Source: Roseiarcus sp963836695 | GTDB lineage: Bacteria; Pseudomonadota; Alphaproteobacteria; Rhizobiales; Beijerinckiaceae | Assembly: GCA_963836695.1 (NCBI GenBank) | Contig: CAWIKX010000040.1 | Span: forward strand, 124,001 to 188,000 | DNA: 64,000 nt | Direction of reading: 5' to 3' | Part shown: piece by piece, positions 8,255-17,196 of the stretch | Numbering within the stretch: position 1 is the first letter of the stretch | Layout: every line of letters starts with the position of its first letter | Made by a program: the position numbers and the translations under genes | The notes under the pieces: model-generated | The model's input: only the letters and a program-made list of their open reading frames with translations | Database searches by the model: none | Told to the model about the DNA's origin: nothing

Positions 8255-10213
8255 TCATCTCCGTAGGTCTGGAGGCACGGCCTCGGTGGCCAGCGCCTCA
8301 AGGGCTTCCTCAACGCCCATAGCCGTTTGCGCATTGGAGCCAAGGCGGCGCACGGACACGGTGTTCTCGCTTGCTTCCTTGCGTCCAAGGGCGATGAGGA
8401 CCGGCATTTTCGCCAACGAGTGTTCACGGACTTTGTAATTGATCTTCTCGTTGCGTAAGTCGGTCTCAACTCGCAGGCCTCGTTTCTTGGCTGCCGCCGC
8501 AAAGTTGAGCGCGGCGTCGTCGGCGTCGCTGGTGATCGTGCAGACCACGATCTGCACCGGCGCGAGCCACAACGGCAGGTGTCCGGCGTGATGCTCGAGC
8601 AGTATGCCTATGAAGCGCTCCATAGAGCCGCAAATGGCGCGGTGGATCATAACCGGCGTCGTTTTTTCGCTGTTGCCCGCGATATAGAACGCGCCGAAAC
8701 GCTCCGGCAGATTAAAATCGACCTGCGTCGTGCCGCACTGCCAATCGCGGCCGATCGCATCCCGCAGCACATATTCGAACTTGGGCCCGTAGAAGGCGCC
8801 TTCACCTGGGTTTAGCGCCGTTGTGACGACGTTGCCGTGGCGCAGTCGGATTTCTTCCAGCACTCGGGTCATCACCGCCTCGGCGTGGTCCCACATGGCG
8901 TCGGTTCCCACGCGCTTCTCGGGACGGGTGGAAAGCTTCACCACGATCTTGTCGAATCCGAAATGGCCATAGACCGACAAGATCAGTTCATTGATCTTGT
9001 GACACTCCTCGGCCATCTGCTCCTCAGTGCAGAAGATATGCGCATCGTCCTGCGTGAAGGAGCGCACGCGCATGAGACCATGCAGCGCTCCTGACGGCTC
9101 GTAGCGGTTAACCGCGCCGAACTCCGCGAAACGCAACGGCAGCTCACGATATGAGCGCAAGCCGTGCTTGAAGATCTGAACGTGACCGGGGCAGTTCATC
9201 GGCTTCAGCGCATAGACGCGCAGATCCTCGGTCTCGGTCTCGTCGCCGGCCGGGCGACACATGAACATGCTCTCGCGATACCAGCCCCAATGGCCGGAGA
9301 TCTCCCACAAATGCTTGTCGAGCACCTGTGGCGCATTGACCTCCTGATAGTCGGCGGCGAGGCGCCGGCGCATGTAGGCGACCAGGATCTGGAACAATGC
9401 CCAGCCCTTGGGGTGCCAAAAGACCGAGCCCGGCCCTTCCTCCTGGGTGTGGAAGAGGTCCATCTCGCGGGCGAGCTTGCGATGATCGCGCTTCTCGGCC
9501 TCCTCGAGCTGCTTGAGATAGGCGTCGAGTTCTTCTCTCTTTGCGAACGCTGTCGCGTAAATGCGCGACAGCATCGGCCTGTTCGAATCACCACGCCAAT
9601 AAGCGCCTGCGACTTTCATCAGCTTGAACGCGTCGCCGACCTTGCCCGTTGACGTCATATGAGGCCCACGGCAGAGGTCGGTCCATTCGCCCTGGCTATA
9701 GAGCTTCACTTCCTGATCAGGAGGAATGGCGTCGACCAGCTCGACCTTGAAGGCTTCCCCCTTCTTCTCGAACAGGCTCTTCGCCTCCTCACGAGACACC
9801 GCTCGCTTCGAGAATGGCTTGTCGCGAGCGATGATCTCGCGCATCCGCTTCTCTATGGCCGCGAAGTCTTCCGGGGTGAATGCCTCGTTGCGGAAGAAGT
9901 CGTAATAGAAGCCGTTCTCGATCACCGGACCGATGGTGACCTGCGTTCCAGGCCAGATCGACTGCACCGCTTCCGCGAGAACGTGGGCCGCGTCGTGGCG
10001 GATAAGCTCGAGCGCCCGTGGATCGTCGCGGCCAACGAACTCGAGCGTCGCGTCGCGGTCGATCGAGTCCGCGAGATCGGCGAGTTCGCCGTTGCGAACC
10101 ATCGCTACGGAGCGCTTGGCGAGAGAGGGAGAGATGGATTTGGCGATTTCGAGACCGGAGATTCCGGGCTCATAGGCGCGCTCAGCGCCATCGGGAAATG
10201 TGACGTGGATCAT
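8255..10213 (-). CDS. thrS: Threonyl-tRNA synthetase
   Basis: ThrRS charges tRNA-Thr in the cytoplasm. The 652-residue product starts MIHVTFPDGAERAYEP; a GGAG box sits about seven bases before ATG 10213, which argues against the longer frame that begins 33 bases upstream. Domains in order are the N-terminal TGS domain (about 1-62), the editing domain with the HDAAHVLAEA motif near residue 75, the class II catalytic core with MNCPGHVQIFKHG, the motif-2 region RYEPSGALHG and motif 3 region MIHRAICGSMERFIG, and the C-terminal anticodon-binding domain beginning near APVQIVVCTI. Length is typical and the frame is uninterrupted. Confidence 0.97.
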   Translation of the reverse strand: MIHVTFPDGAERAYEPGISGLEIAKSISPSLAKRSVAMVRNGELADLADSIDRDATLEFVGRDDPRALELIRHDAAHVLAEAVQSIWPGTQVTIGPVIENGFYYDFFRNEAFTPEDFAAIEKRMREIIARDKPFSKRAVSREEAKSLFEKKGEAFKVELVDAIPPDQEVKLYSQGEWTDLCRGPHMTSTGKVGDAFKLMKVAGAYWRGDSNRPMLSRIYATAFAKREELDAYLKQLEEAEKRDHRKLAREMDLFHTQEEGPGSVFWHPKGWALFQILVAYMRRRLAADYQEVNAPQVLDKHLWEISGHWGWYRESMFMCRPAGDETETEDLRVYALKPMNCPGHVQIFKHGLRSYRELPLRFAEFGAVNRYEPSGALHGLMRVRSFTQDDAHIFCTEEQMAEECHKINELILSVYGHFGFDKIVVKLSTRPEKRVGTDAMWDHAEAVMTRVLEEIRLRHGNVVTTALNPGEGAFYGPKFEYVLRDAIGRDWQCGTTQVDFNLPERFGAFYIAGNSEKTTPVMIHRAICGSMERFIGILLEHHAGHLPLWLAPVQIVVCTITSDADDAALNFAAAAKKRGLRVETDLRNEKINYKVREHSLAKMPVLIALGRKEASENTVSVRRLGSNAQTAMGVEEALEALATEAVPPDLRR

Positions 10214-10339
10214 CGAAGCTCCTTCAAGCTCACTCGCCGATACCAATCGGCGTAAGCGGGGAAGCCTGCGTATAAACGTCAGAGGGGGTCAGGGCAATGG
10301 ACGAAGATAGAGTTCGCCGCCGCCGATGGGGCTGCTGAT

Positions 10340-10756
10340 CTAGAGCCTGAACTCCTCGACCACCGGCGGACCAGCGGCGTAATTGGAATATCGAATCCAC
10401 TTCGGCTTCACGACGAGATAGACGATGTCGGGCCAAGTCTCGCGGGCGCGACCATCCGGCCACTCGCGGAAATAAGCCGATTTCGCGCTCGCCAAATCGT
10501 CGCCGACCGGCCGGCGCGCTTCGCCTTCGATCTGAAGAGAAATTTGGTCGTCCCAGCCGATGACCAGCGCGACCGCCGAATTGCGCGCCAGATTGACGGC
10601 CTTGCGGCTCGACGCCAGAGTGTCGAACACGATCTCGTTCGTCTGCGTCAACGCGTAGCCCATCAGCGCCGCTTCGGGCGCGCCGGCTTCGTTGACGGTC
10701 GACACCACGAGAAACCGCTTACGCTTGGCGATGCCGAAAACCTCTTCGAGCGTCAT
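10340..10756 (-). CDS. Pyridoxamine 5'-phosphate oxidase-fold (FMN-binding split barrel) protein
   Basis: The 138-residue product has the split-barrel pattern of the PNPOx-like superfamily: RFLVVSTVNEAGAPEAALMGYAL for the first strands (residues about 14-36), then IVFDTLASSRKAVNLARNSA, and a C-terminal segment ending in YSNYAAGPPVVEEF. Proteins of this group bind FMN, F420 or haem and usually act as small reductases or oxidases; many are of unknown substrate. It is a single-domain protein without a signal peptide, so cytoplasmic. The gene stands alone between thrS and the divergent acylphosphatase gene. True pyridoxine oxidase is longer (about 200 residues), so that name should not be transferred. 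Confidence 0.85.
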   Translation of the reverse strand: MTLEEVFGIAKRKRFLVVSTVNEAGAPEAALMGYALTQTNEIVFDTLASSRKAVNLARNSAVALVIGWDDQISLQIEGEARRPVGDDLASAKSAYFREWPDGRARETWPDIVYLVVKPKWIRYSNYAAGPPVVEEFRL

Positions 10757-10824
10757 GAGCGCCTCCGCATCTGGCGGCCGAACCAGAGATCGGCCGCATA
10801 GCTCCAGCGAGATGATAGCGCACC

Positions 10825-11121
10825 ATGACCGAAACGGGCGCCATCGTTCGTCGCGTTCTCATCGAAGGCTCGGTCCAGGGCGTCGGCTATCGCGAATTCA
10901 CCCGGCGCGCGGCGCTGAGGCTGGGCGTCTCCGGCTGGGTGCGCAATCGGTCCGATGGCGCCGTCGAGGCGCTGGTCTGCGGGTCCTCCGCGGCAGTCGA
11001 AGCCCTCGTTGCCGAGATGCGAAGCGGGCCGCGCTCGGCCGTCGTCCACAGGATCAAGGTGACGGAGGACGACAAGATCCACGTCGACGGAATCGCGTTC
11101 GCTATCCGGCTAACAGCGTAG
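10825..11121 (+). CDS. acyP: Acylphosphatase
   Basis: This small cytoplasmic enzyme hydrolyses carboxyl-phosphate bonds such as acetyl phosphate or 1,3-bisphosphoglycerate. The 98 residues show the two active-site motifs: IEGSVQGVGYREFTRRAA (phosphate-binding loop with catalytic Arg) and GVSGWVRNRSDGAVEALV (with catalytic Asn). Length is normal for the family (about 90). It is transcribed rightward and divergent from the PNPOx-fold gene with 68 bases between the start codons. No anomalies are seen. Confidence 0.95.
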   Translation: MTETGAIVRRVLIEGSVQGVGYREFTRRAALRLGVSGWVRNRSDGAVEALVCGSSAAVEALVAEMRSGPRSAVVHRIKVTEDDKIHVDGIAFAIRLTA

Positions 11122-11148
11122 CGGAGGCGCGAACAGCGCCGCTGCCGA

Positions 11149-11334
11149 TCAACCCCGTCGCGACGACTTGTCGGACTTGGGAGGCTTCGTCTGCGACCGT
11201 TCGGGACCACCGGAGGCCGTCGGCGTGTTGGACGGCGGATCGCTAGCGGGAAACAACTCTTCCAGCTCCTCGTCGAGCTTATCTTCCGCCTTTGACTGCG
11301 GCTTGCTCGGCGGTGACTGTCGTGGCTCTTTCAT
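11149..11334 (-). CDS. Small conserved hypothetical protein with an ELFPASDPPS motif
   Basis: The 61-residue product is highly charged and proline-rich, begins MKEPRQSPPSKPQSK and has the core EELEELFPASDPPSNTP. I recall this LFPASDPPS core in short, uncharacterised proteins of Alphaproteobacteria, often stress-associated, but no function is known to me. An AGGAGG ribosome-binding site lies seven bases upstream of the ATG, which supports real translation. It looks intrinsically disordered, with no membrane segment. It converges on the acylphosphatase gene, whose stop is 28 bases away. Confidence 0.75.
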   Translation of the reverse strand: MKEPRQSPPSKPQSKAEDKLDEELEELFPASDPPSNTPTASGGPERSQTKPPKSDKSSRRG

Positions 11335-11487
11335 GCCAAATCCTCCTTGGAGAGGGGCTTGACCACATATAGGGATGGCGCTCCCGGAAGCGAGGCCTCG
11401 GTTGAGAGGCGCCCGAGGCGCTCAGCAATTCACGATTTCGGTCAGCTTGAAAACATTCAACGCAGACATCTTCATGCCCCGCGATGG

Positions 11488-11507
11488 AATAGGCAATAAT
11501 ACCTATT
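11488..11507. promoter_or_regulatory. Inverted repeat in the AT-rich leader of the gene at 11598
   Basis: AATAGG (11488-11493) and CCTATT (11502-11507) form a six-base inverted repeat with an eight-base spacer. A second short inverted repeat, GCCTA-TTT-TAGGC, follows about 20 bases downstream. The stretch is clearly AT-richer than its surroundings and lies about 90-110 bases before the ATG at 11598. An operator or part of a promoter is plausible; no factor can be named. Confidence 0.35.
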
Positions 11508-11597
11508 GTTTCCGTCGTCGAACAATTTGCCTATTTTAGGCGCTGGAATTCTTTCGCCAGCTGTCATTTTAACAACAACTCAGTTTGGAGGACTAAA

Positions 11598-12371
11598 ATG
11601 AATACAATTCATGCGGCCCAAGCGGGCCAGGGAGGCGACGTCACAATCGCCTGCATCAACAAGGCGACGGTCAATCTTGGCCCACCGTTCGACAAGCTGA
11701 CCGCGGCTTTGCAAAAATGCTTTGATCAGTACTTCCTCCCCGTCTGGGGATACCCGGTAAAGCTCTACAACACGACAACCCCGAAACCGTCGGATTGGCA
11801 GTTGGTCTATTTCGACAATGCGGATGTCGCCAACGCGCTTGGCTACCACGCCCTTACGCACAACGGCCAACCCGTCTCGAAGATCTTCGTCAAGACGACG
11901 CTCGACGACAAGCAATCGGTCAGTGTCACCGCCTGCCACGAACTGTTCGAAATGGTCATCGACCCGCTCGCGAACCTTTGGGCCGAGGCGTCCGACGGAA
12001 CCGAATACGCCTACGAGATGAGCGACCCGGTCGAGGAGGACACCTTCCTGGTCGATGGGATCGAGATGTCCAATTTCGTTCATCCGTCCTGGTTCGAGCC
12101 ATTCAAGCATCCGCCCGGCACGAAGTTTGACCATCTCGGCTTACTCAAGAAGCCGTTCACGATGACCAGAGGCGGCTACATGATCATCAAGAAGAACGGT
12201 AAAGTTAGTCAGACCTACGGCTCGAGAGCGAAAGCGGCGCGGTTCGCCAAGGAGGATCGTTGGGATCATCGCAGCGAGTACCGAAAGGGCGCCAAGGGAC
12301 AGCTCGTCGCACAGGCGAAAGCGAGCCGCCGGAAGACCGCAACCGCGAAGGGCCGTCGAGCCGCGTCTTAA
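11598..12371 (+). CDS. Uncharacterised protein with a CHELFEM motif
   Basis: The 257-residue product is preceded by a strong GGAGG box seven bases before ATG. It has no signal peptide. Around residues 110-135 it carries SVTACHELFEMVIDPLANLWAE, that is a His-Glu pair followed at a distance by Asp, and then TEYAYEMSDPVEED and FVHPSWFEPF. The HE...D arrangement recalls the metal site of some zinc peptidases but the canonical HExxH is absent, so catalytic activity is only a hypothesis. I recall related proteins with a SHEVLEMLxDP version of this motif. The last 60 residues are very basic (RKTATAKGRRAAS end) and may bind nucleic acid. It stands alone with its own AT-rich leader. Confidence 0.7.
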   Translation: MNTIHAAQAGQGGDVTIACINKATVNLGPPFDKLTAALQKCFDQYFLPVWGYPVKLYNTTTPKPSDWQLVYFDNADVANALGYHALTHNGQPVSKIFVKTTLDDKQSVSVTACHELFEMVIDPLANLWAEASDGTEYAYEMSDPVEEDTFLVDGIEMSNFVHPSWFEPFKHPPGTKFDHLGLLKKPFTMTRGGYMIIKKNGKVSQTYGSRAKAARFAKEDRWDHRSEYRKGAKGQLVAQAKASRRKTATAKGRRAAS

Positions 12372-12380
12372 GCAGCTGAA

Positions 12381-12440
12381 GGTTGACGATCTCCCGCATA
12401 ACGGTGGGCGTTCTCATCGAGCCTCTCGAAACCGTTGATG
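12381..12440 (-). repeat. Degenerate copy of the mfd 3' end
   Basis: On the minus strand the stretch reads a version of the Mfd C-terminus: TVMREI is preserved and an upstream GFERL corresponds to DFEKL in intact Mfd. At nucleotide level 12386-12412 matches 12679-12705 at roughly 22 of 27 positions, and the match resumes after a short gap. It lies about 280 bases downstream of the real mfd stop in the same orientation. It is best read as a decayed fragment of a duplicated or recombined mfd end; the remainder of 12372-12651 holds no gene. Confidence 0.5.
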
Positions 12441-12651
12441 AGGCCGCCGGCTGAGGCGACATTATTCCGCGGTTTTTGAGCGGGACCCTTCGCGACGGCG
12501 GCGAACCGTAACGTCCGCGACAATCAACTCGCGCGGGTTACTCTGACCCCGCGCCTCTTGTTGCGCCGCACGTTGCGTCGGCGTAGCATTTTCGTGAACA
12601 GCCGCCTTACGGAATCGCTGCGACACAAGCAACTCGGGGGTGCGCCGGCCG

Positions 12652-15600
12652 CTACCCATTCTTTCCGCCTGCAATCTTGGCGATCTCGCGCATGACCGTG
12701 AGCGTGCCCTTGAGCCTGTCGGCGAGCTTTTCGAAATCGTCGGTTACGACGATCCGCATGTCGGGGCGCACGTAGGCGCGGTCGCCTTGCGCAGCCACCC
12801 ATTTGACCAGCGCCGTCGGGTTGGCGAATGACTTATTCCGAAAGGCGAGCGTCAAGCCCTTCGGACCCGCCTCAAGCTTCTCAACGTTGGCGCGTCGGCA
12901 CAAGGCCTTGATCTGAACGAGACTCAATAGCAGGCCGACCTCGGGCGGCGGCGGGCCGAACCGGTCCACGATTTCGGTCCCCATCGCGTCGATCTCTTCT
13001 TCGTCCTCGAGCGCCGAGAGGCGGCGATAGAGAGCAAGCCGGGTCGGCAGGTCGGAGATATAGGCTTCGGGGATGGTCACCGGCGCGCCGAGCTGGATGG
13101 TGGGCGACCACATGTCTTCGGCGGGGGCGTCCTCACCCGACTTGATGCGCTCGACCGCCTCGCGCACCATCTGCTGATAGAGCTCGTAGCCAACCTCCTT
13201 GATGTGGCCGGACTGCTCCTCGCCCAGGAGGTTGCCGGCGCCGCGCAGGTCGAGATCGTGGCTTGCGAGCTGAAATCCGGCGCCCAGCACGTCGAGCGAC
13301 TGCAGCACGGCGAGCCGCTTCTCCGCTTGCGGCGTGATCTTGGCTTTGGCAGGCATCGTGAAATAGGCGTAGGCGCGAATCTTCGAGCGACCGACGCGGC
13401 CGCGCAATTGGTAGAGCTGCGCGAGGCCAAACATGTCAGCGCGATGCACAATCATCGTGTTGGCGCGCGGAATGTCGAGGCCGGATTCGACGATCGCCGT
13501 CGACAGCAGAATGTCGTACTTGCCGTCGTAGAAGGCCCCGACCTTATCCTCGAGCTCACGCGGCGCCATCTGCCCGTGGGCGATGACGAATTTGCATTCG
13601 GGCGCGTTCTGGCGAAGGAACGCCGCCGCCTCGTCGAGGTCCTCGATGCGCGGGCAGACATAGAACGACTGTCCGCCTCGGTACCGCTCCCGCAGCAGCG
13701 CCTCGCGAATAATGAGGGTATCGAAGGGCGAGACGAAGGTGCGCACCGCCAGTCGATCGATCGGCGGCGTGGCGATGATCGACATCTCGCGCACGCCGGT
13801 CATCGCGAGCTGCAGCGTGCGCGGGATTGGCGTCGCCGACAGCGTCAGCACGTGCACTTCTGAGCGCAGCTCTTTGAGCCGCTCCTTGTGCCCGACGCCG
13901 AAATGCTGCTCCTCGTCAACGACGACGAGGCCGAGGTCCTTGAAGCTCACGGTCTTGCCCAAGACGGCGTGCGTGCCAACGACGATGTCAATTCCGCCCT
14001 CGGCAAGGCCTTTCTTGACCTCGCGGCTTTCGGCGGCGCCGACCATGCGCGAGAGTTGGCCAACGTTGACCGGCAGACCGGCGAAGCGCTGGCGAAAGTT
14101 CTGGGTGTGCTGGCGAGCCAGCAGCGTCGTTGGGGCAACGATTGCTGTCTGCTTGCCATTGATCGCCGTGGCGAAGGCGGCGCGCAACGCGACCTCGGTC
14201 TTACCAAAGCCGACGTCGCCGCAAACCAGCCGGTCCATCGGCCGGCCGGCAGCCAAATCGTCAAGCGTCGCGTCAATTGCGCTCTCTTGGTCCACCGTCT
14301 CATCGTAGGGAAAGCGGGCGCAGAATTCGTCGTACAGACCCTCGGGGACCGTGAGGCGCGGCGCCGTATGCATCATGCGCTGCGCCGCGACGCGGATGAG
14401 CTCGCCCGCCATCTCGCGCACGCGCTTCTTCAAGCGCGCCTTGCGCGACTGCCAGCCCGCGCCGCCCAGCTTGTCGAGTTCGCCCGTCTCCGAGCCGTAG
14501 CGAGACAGCAGTTCCAGATTTTCGACCGGCAGGAACAGCCTATCGCCGCCGGCATAGTGGATTTCGAGGCAATCGTGCGGCGAGCCCGCCGCCTCGATTG
14601 TCTTCAACCCGACGAAGCGCCCGACGCCGTGATCGATGTGGACGACGAGATCGCCGGCGGTGAGCGCACTCGCTTCGGCCAGAACGTCCTGGGCGCGTCG
14701 CCTACGCTTAGACTGCCGCACGAGCCGATCGCCGAGAATATCCTGCTCGCCGACGATGGCGAACTCCAGCGCTTCAAACCCCTGTTCAAGCGCGATCACG
14801 GCGAGCGGCAGCGCGCCAGCGCGCGTTGTCGTCGCCTGATGATAGGACGATACGAAGTCGAGCGACTTGAGCCCATGCTCGGCCAGTACGTGGCTGAGTC
14901 GCTCGCGCGAGCCGTCGCTCCAGCTCGCGACGATCACGTTAAGACCTCGCTCCCGCAGCGACCGTACATGGGCCACTGCGGCGTCGAACACGTTGGCGCT
15001 CTCGATCTGCCGCTCGGGCGCAAAATTGCGCCCCGCCCGTCCACCGCAATCGACAGCGTCGGTCACGCCCGGCTGCGCCTCGAATGGGGCGAGCCGCGCC
15101 AGCGGCTGCGCGGTGAGCTGGTCCTTCCACTCGCCCTCGCTCAGATAAAGCCGCGTGGCCGGCAACGGCTTGTAATCCGCCTTGCCGGGAGCTTCCGCGT
15201 AGGCCGCGCGGCGCGCCGCATAGTTGTCCGTGATGAGTGCGATGCGCTCGTGCGCGGCCTCCTCGCCGCGCGCGTCGAGCACGAACGGCGCATCGCCGAC
15301 ATAGTCGAAGATCGTATCCAGCTTCTCGTAGATGAGCGGCAGCCAATGTTCGACGCCGATGGCGCGGCGGCCTTCGCTGATTGCGGCGTAAAGGTCGTCG
15401 CTTGGGGCGGGCGCGCCGAACTCGGCCGCATAGCCCTGGCGGAAGCGCTTGATCGAGTCGGTCGTAAGTCTTGCTTCGCTCATCGGCACGAGATCAAGCG
15501 AGCGCAATTGCGTGGTCGAGCGCTGCGTCTCGGCATCGAAGGCGCGGATCGATTCGAGCGTGTCGCCAAAGAAATCGAGCCGGACGGGCGCCGCCGCGCC

Positions 15601-16113
15601 AGGCGGATAGAGGTCGAGAATGCCGCCGCGTGAGGCGTAGTCGCCGACGTCACGCACCGTGCTGGCGCGGGAGTACCCGTTCGCCTCCAACCAGTGCGTT
15701 AGGTCTTCCATCCGCACGCTGTTTCCAGGCGCGGCGGAGAAAGCGGCCGACTCCAGATACGCGAGCGGCGGGACGCGCTGCGTCAGCGCATTGACCGAGG
15801 CGACGAGAATGCGCGGCCGCTCGAGGGCGCCGCGGCTCTTGGCGAGCCGCGCCAGCACAGTCATTCGGTCGGCGGACACCGCGGCGTTGGGCGAGACGCG
15901 ATCGTAAGGCTGACAATCCCACGACGGGAAATACAGCGCCTCGATCTCGGGCGCGGCAAAGCTGAGCGCGTCGATGAAAGCTTGAGCGCGCAGGCTATCT
16001 CGCGCCACGAAGGCAAGCGTCACGGCGCGCTGCTCGCCGTCTTTCGCCAGGGCGCGCGTTAGGTCGGCGACCACAAAGGCGTCGTAGCCCTCCGGCGCCC
16101 GCGCCAGCGTCAC
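12652..16113 (-). CDS. mfd: Transcription-repair coupling factor Mfd
   Basis: Mfd is an ATP-driven DNA translocase that removes stalled RNA polymerase and recruits UvrA to the lesion. The 1153-residue product is full length. The N-terminal UvrB-like region includes LYFPSWDCQPYDR; the RNA polymerase interaction domain includes GDLVVHIDHGVGRFVGLKTI; the helicase core has Walker A GDVGFGKTEVALRAAF, the box VDEEQHFGVGHKERLK, LSATPIPRTLQLAM and QLRGRVGRSKIRAYAY; the C-terminal domain ends DFEKLADRLKGTLTVMREI. The start is GTG at 16113. It lies downstream of sdhE in the same direction, an arrangement common in rhizobia. No frameshift is present over 3.4 kb. Confidence 0.97.
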   Translation of the reverse strand: MTLARAPEGYDAFVVADLTRALAKDGEQRAVTLAFVARDSLRAQAFIDALSFAAPEIEALYFPSWDCQPYDRVSPNAAVSADRMTVLARLAKSRGALERPRILVASVNALTQRVPPLAYLESAAFSAAPGNSVRMEDLTHWLEANGYSRASTVRDVGDYASRGGILDLYPPGAAAPVRLDFFGDTLESIRAFDAETQRSTTQLRSLDLVPMSEARLTTDSIKRFRQGYAAEFGAPAPSDDLYAAISEGRRAIGVEHWLPLIYEKLDTIFDYVGDAPFVLDARGEEAAHERIALITDNYAARRAAYAEAPGKADYKPLPATRLYLSEGEWKDQLTAQPLARLAPFEAQPGVTDAVDCGGRAGRNFAPERQIESANVFDAAVAHVRSLRERGLNVIVASWSDGSRERLSHVLAEHGLKSLDFVSSYHQATTTRAGALPLAVIALEQGFEALEFAIVGEQDILGDRLVRQSKRRRRAQDVLAEASALTAGDLVVHIDHGVGRFVGLKTIEAAGSPHDCLEIHYAGGDRLFLPVENLELLSRYGSETGELDKLGGAGWQSRKARLKKRVREMAGELIRVAAQRMMHTAPRLTVPEGLYDEFCARFPYDETVDQESAIDATLDDLAAGRPMDRLVCGDVGFGKTEVALRAAFATAINGKQTAIVAPTTLLARQHTQNFRQRFAGLPVNVGQLSRMVGAAESREVKKGLAEGGIDIVVGTHAVLGKTVSFKDLGLVVVDEEQHFGVGHKERLKELRSEVHVLTLSATPIPRTLQLAMTGVREMSIIATPPIDRLAVRTFVSPFDTLIIREALLRERYRGGQSFYVCPRIEDLDEAAAFLRQNAPECKFVIAHGQMAPRELEDKVGAFYDGKYDILLSTAIVESGLDIPRANTMIVHRADMFGLAQLYQLRGRVGRSKIRAYAYFTMPAKAKITPQAEKRLAVLQSLDVLGAGFQLASHDLDLRGAGNLLGEEQSGHIKEVGYELYQQMVREAVERIKSGEDAPAEDMWSPTIQLGAPVTIPEAYISDLPTRLALYRRLSALEDEEEIDAMGTEIVDRFGPPPPEVGLLLSLVQIKALCRRANVEKLEAGPKGLTLAFRNKSFANPTALVKWVAAQGDRAYVRPDMRIVVTDDFEKLADRLKGTLTVMREIAKIAGGKNG

Positions 16114-16191
16114 CGCCCCGCCCTCTTTGAGCCCGCGAATGGCGAGGGCGATAAGAACTCTCGACCTCTCGTCGAGGCGCGTTTGCGGTTT

Positions 16192-16464
16192 TCATAGCGA
16201 TCCGCGCAGGCGCGCGAAGAGCGGCGTGTCGAATTCTTGCGGCGGATGCTCGCCGCCGATGATCCAGGAAAGCGCGTGCGTGTCTGGGACATCAAGCAGA
16301 CGTTCGAATTCGGCAAGTTCGTCTTCGGCCATGGTCGGCAAATGCGCGTCGGCGAACCGGCCCATGACAAGGTCCATCTCGCGCAGGCCGCGGCGCCAGG
16401 CGCGAAACAGAATCCGTCGCCGGCGCTCATCGAGCGCAGAACTGCTCAGCATCGAGCCGGACAT
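16192..16464 (-). CDS. sdhE: Succinate dehydrogenase assembly factor 2 (SdhE/CptB family)
   Basis: SdhE helps attach FAD covalently to the succinate dehydrogenase flavoprotein. The 90-residue protein has the family core RRRILFRAWRRGLREMDLVM, with the conserved RG-x-x-E signature, followed by AEDELAEFERLLDVPDTHAL and a Trp-containing tail. Length and pattern fit the small helical cytoplasmic family (formerly DUF339). It lies 78 bases upstream of mfd and is probably cotranscribed. In many rhizobia recG lies next to this pair; no recG is visible here. Confidence 0.92.
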   Translation of the reverse strand: MSGSMLSSSALDERRRRILFRAWRRGLREMDLVMGRFADAHLPTMAEDELAEFERLLDVPDTHALSWIIGGEHPPQEFDTPLFARLRGSL

Positions 16465-17196
16465 TGACCGCCCTTCCAGGTGCGTGTGCGCCCGCTCTCA
16501 ACACGTTCCTAGCGGGATTGATCCTTCCGACCGCCTAATCCATCCGCCGAAGTTGGCGGAGCTGGAGCGCGCCGGGTTTATATCGGCAGGAATTCGGATT
16601 GTCAGCCCTTCGCGTGTGACGGCGCGGTCGAAGCGCGAATGGATGCCAAGGCGGCTGATGGGCCGCGCCCGCCCCCGACGCGCTTCTTAAGTTGGCCTGG
16701 ATAAAGTCAGCTCGCTCGATGGCGCGGGACAAAAAGCGACAATTGCTTGACTTACTCGGATGAGGATGGATACTGTTTACCAGAATTACGCAAGAGCTAG
16801 AGTCTGGCCGTTCAAAAGTGGCGAATGACCAGAGCCCGTCCTCCAAACGTCGCGCGGCGAAATGAAAAACGGAACTAACTCTTTGAAAAAAATAGCCCCG
16901 TGAGAACGGCGAAACGAAACGCCCGGTAAGGCTTTGAAAGAAAACAATCCCGCGAAATCATCAATTCGCGGCCCATAGTGGTTTCAAAGACTTATAATAT
17001 TGTATGCGAAACGTTTCGTTTCGCATGGCGAAATGAGCGTTTCGTTTTGGCCGTTTTGGGTTCGTTCTCCAGAAGACCGCAACAGTCTGCCGGCTGCCCC
17101 TCCTCGTCGGATCGCCCCTCGGACCGGGGCTTACGATGCCTGAGAAGTCGCGCCAGGCAAGGGCGGCTCAGCCGGCTCGCAGCCAACGAGAAACGA
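16465..17196. other. Gene-free stretch between sdhE and the YcaQ gene
   Basis: About 730 bases without a supportable gene. Short frames occur but none resembles a protein and they conflict with one another. Positions 16850-17050 are AT-rich for this genome, contain many GAAACG or CGTTTC units and a perfect palindrome at 17004-17026. A TATAAT hexamer at 16993-16998 has no convincing upstream partner. The position where recG is often found in related bacteria is empty, so the stretch may mark an old deletion. Confidence 0.5.
17004..17026. repeat. Perfect 10-3-10 inverted repeat in a GAAACG-rich region
   Basis: ATGCGAAACG (17004-17013) and CGTTTCGCAT (17017-17026) are exact reverse complements separated by TTT. 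More CGTTTCG/CGAAACG units lie at about 16908-16922 and 17028-17045. The arrangement could be an operator array or a transcribed hairpin. No gene starts immediately beside it: the YcaQ gene ends at 17197 and reads towards it. A factor-independent terminator is less likely because no T-run follows on either side. Confidence 0.55.

Noticed and set aside
13888..15633. 581-codon open frame on the plus strand
   Set aside because: It lies wholly opposite mfd, whose motifs are all present on the minus strand; long antisense frames are common in GC-rich genes.
16737..16785. Sigma-70-like promoter (TTGACT, 18 bases, TACTGT) reading right
   Set aside because: The match is modest and no gene follows within range.
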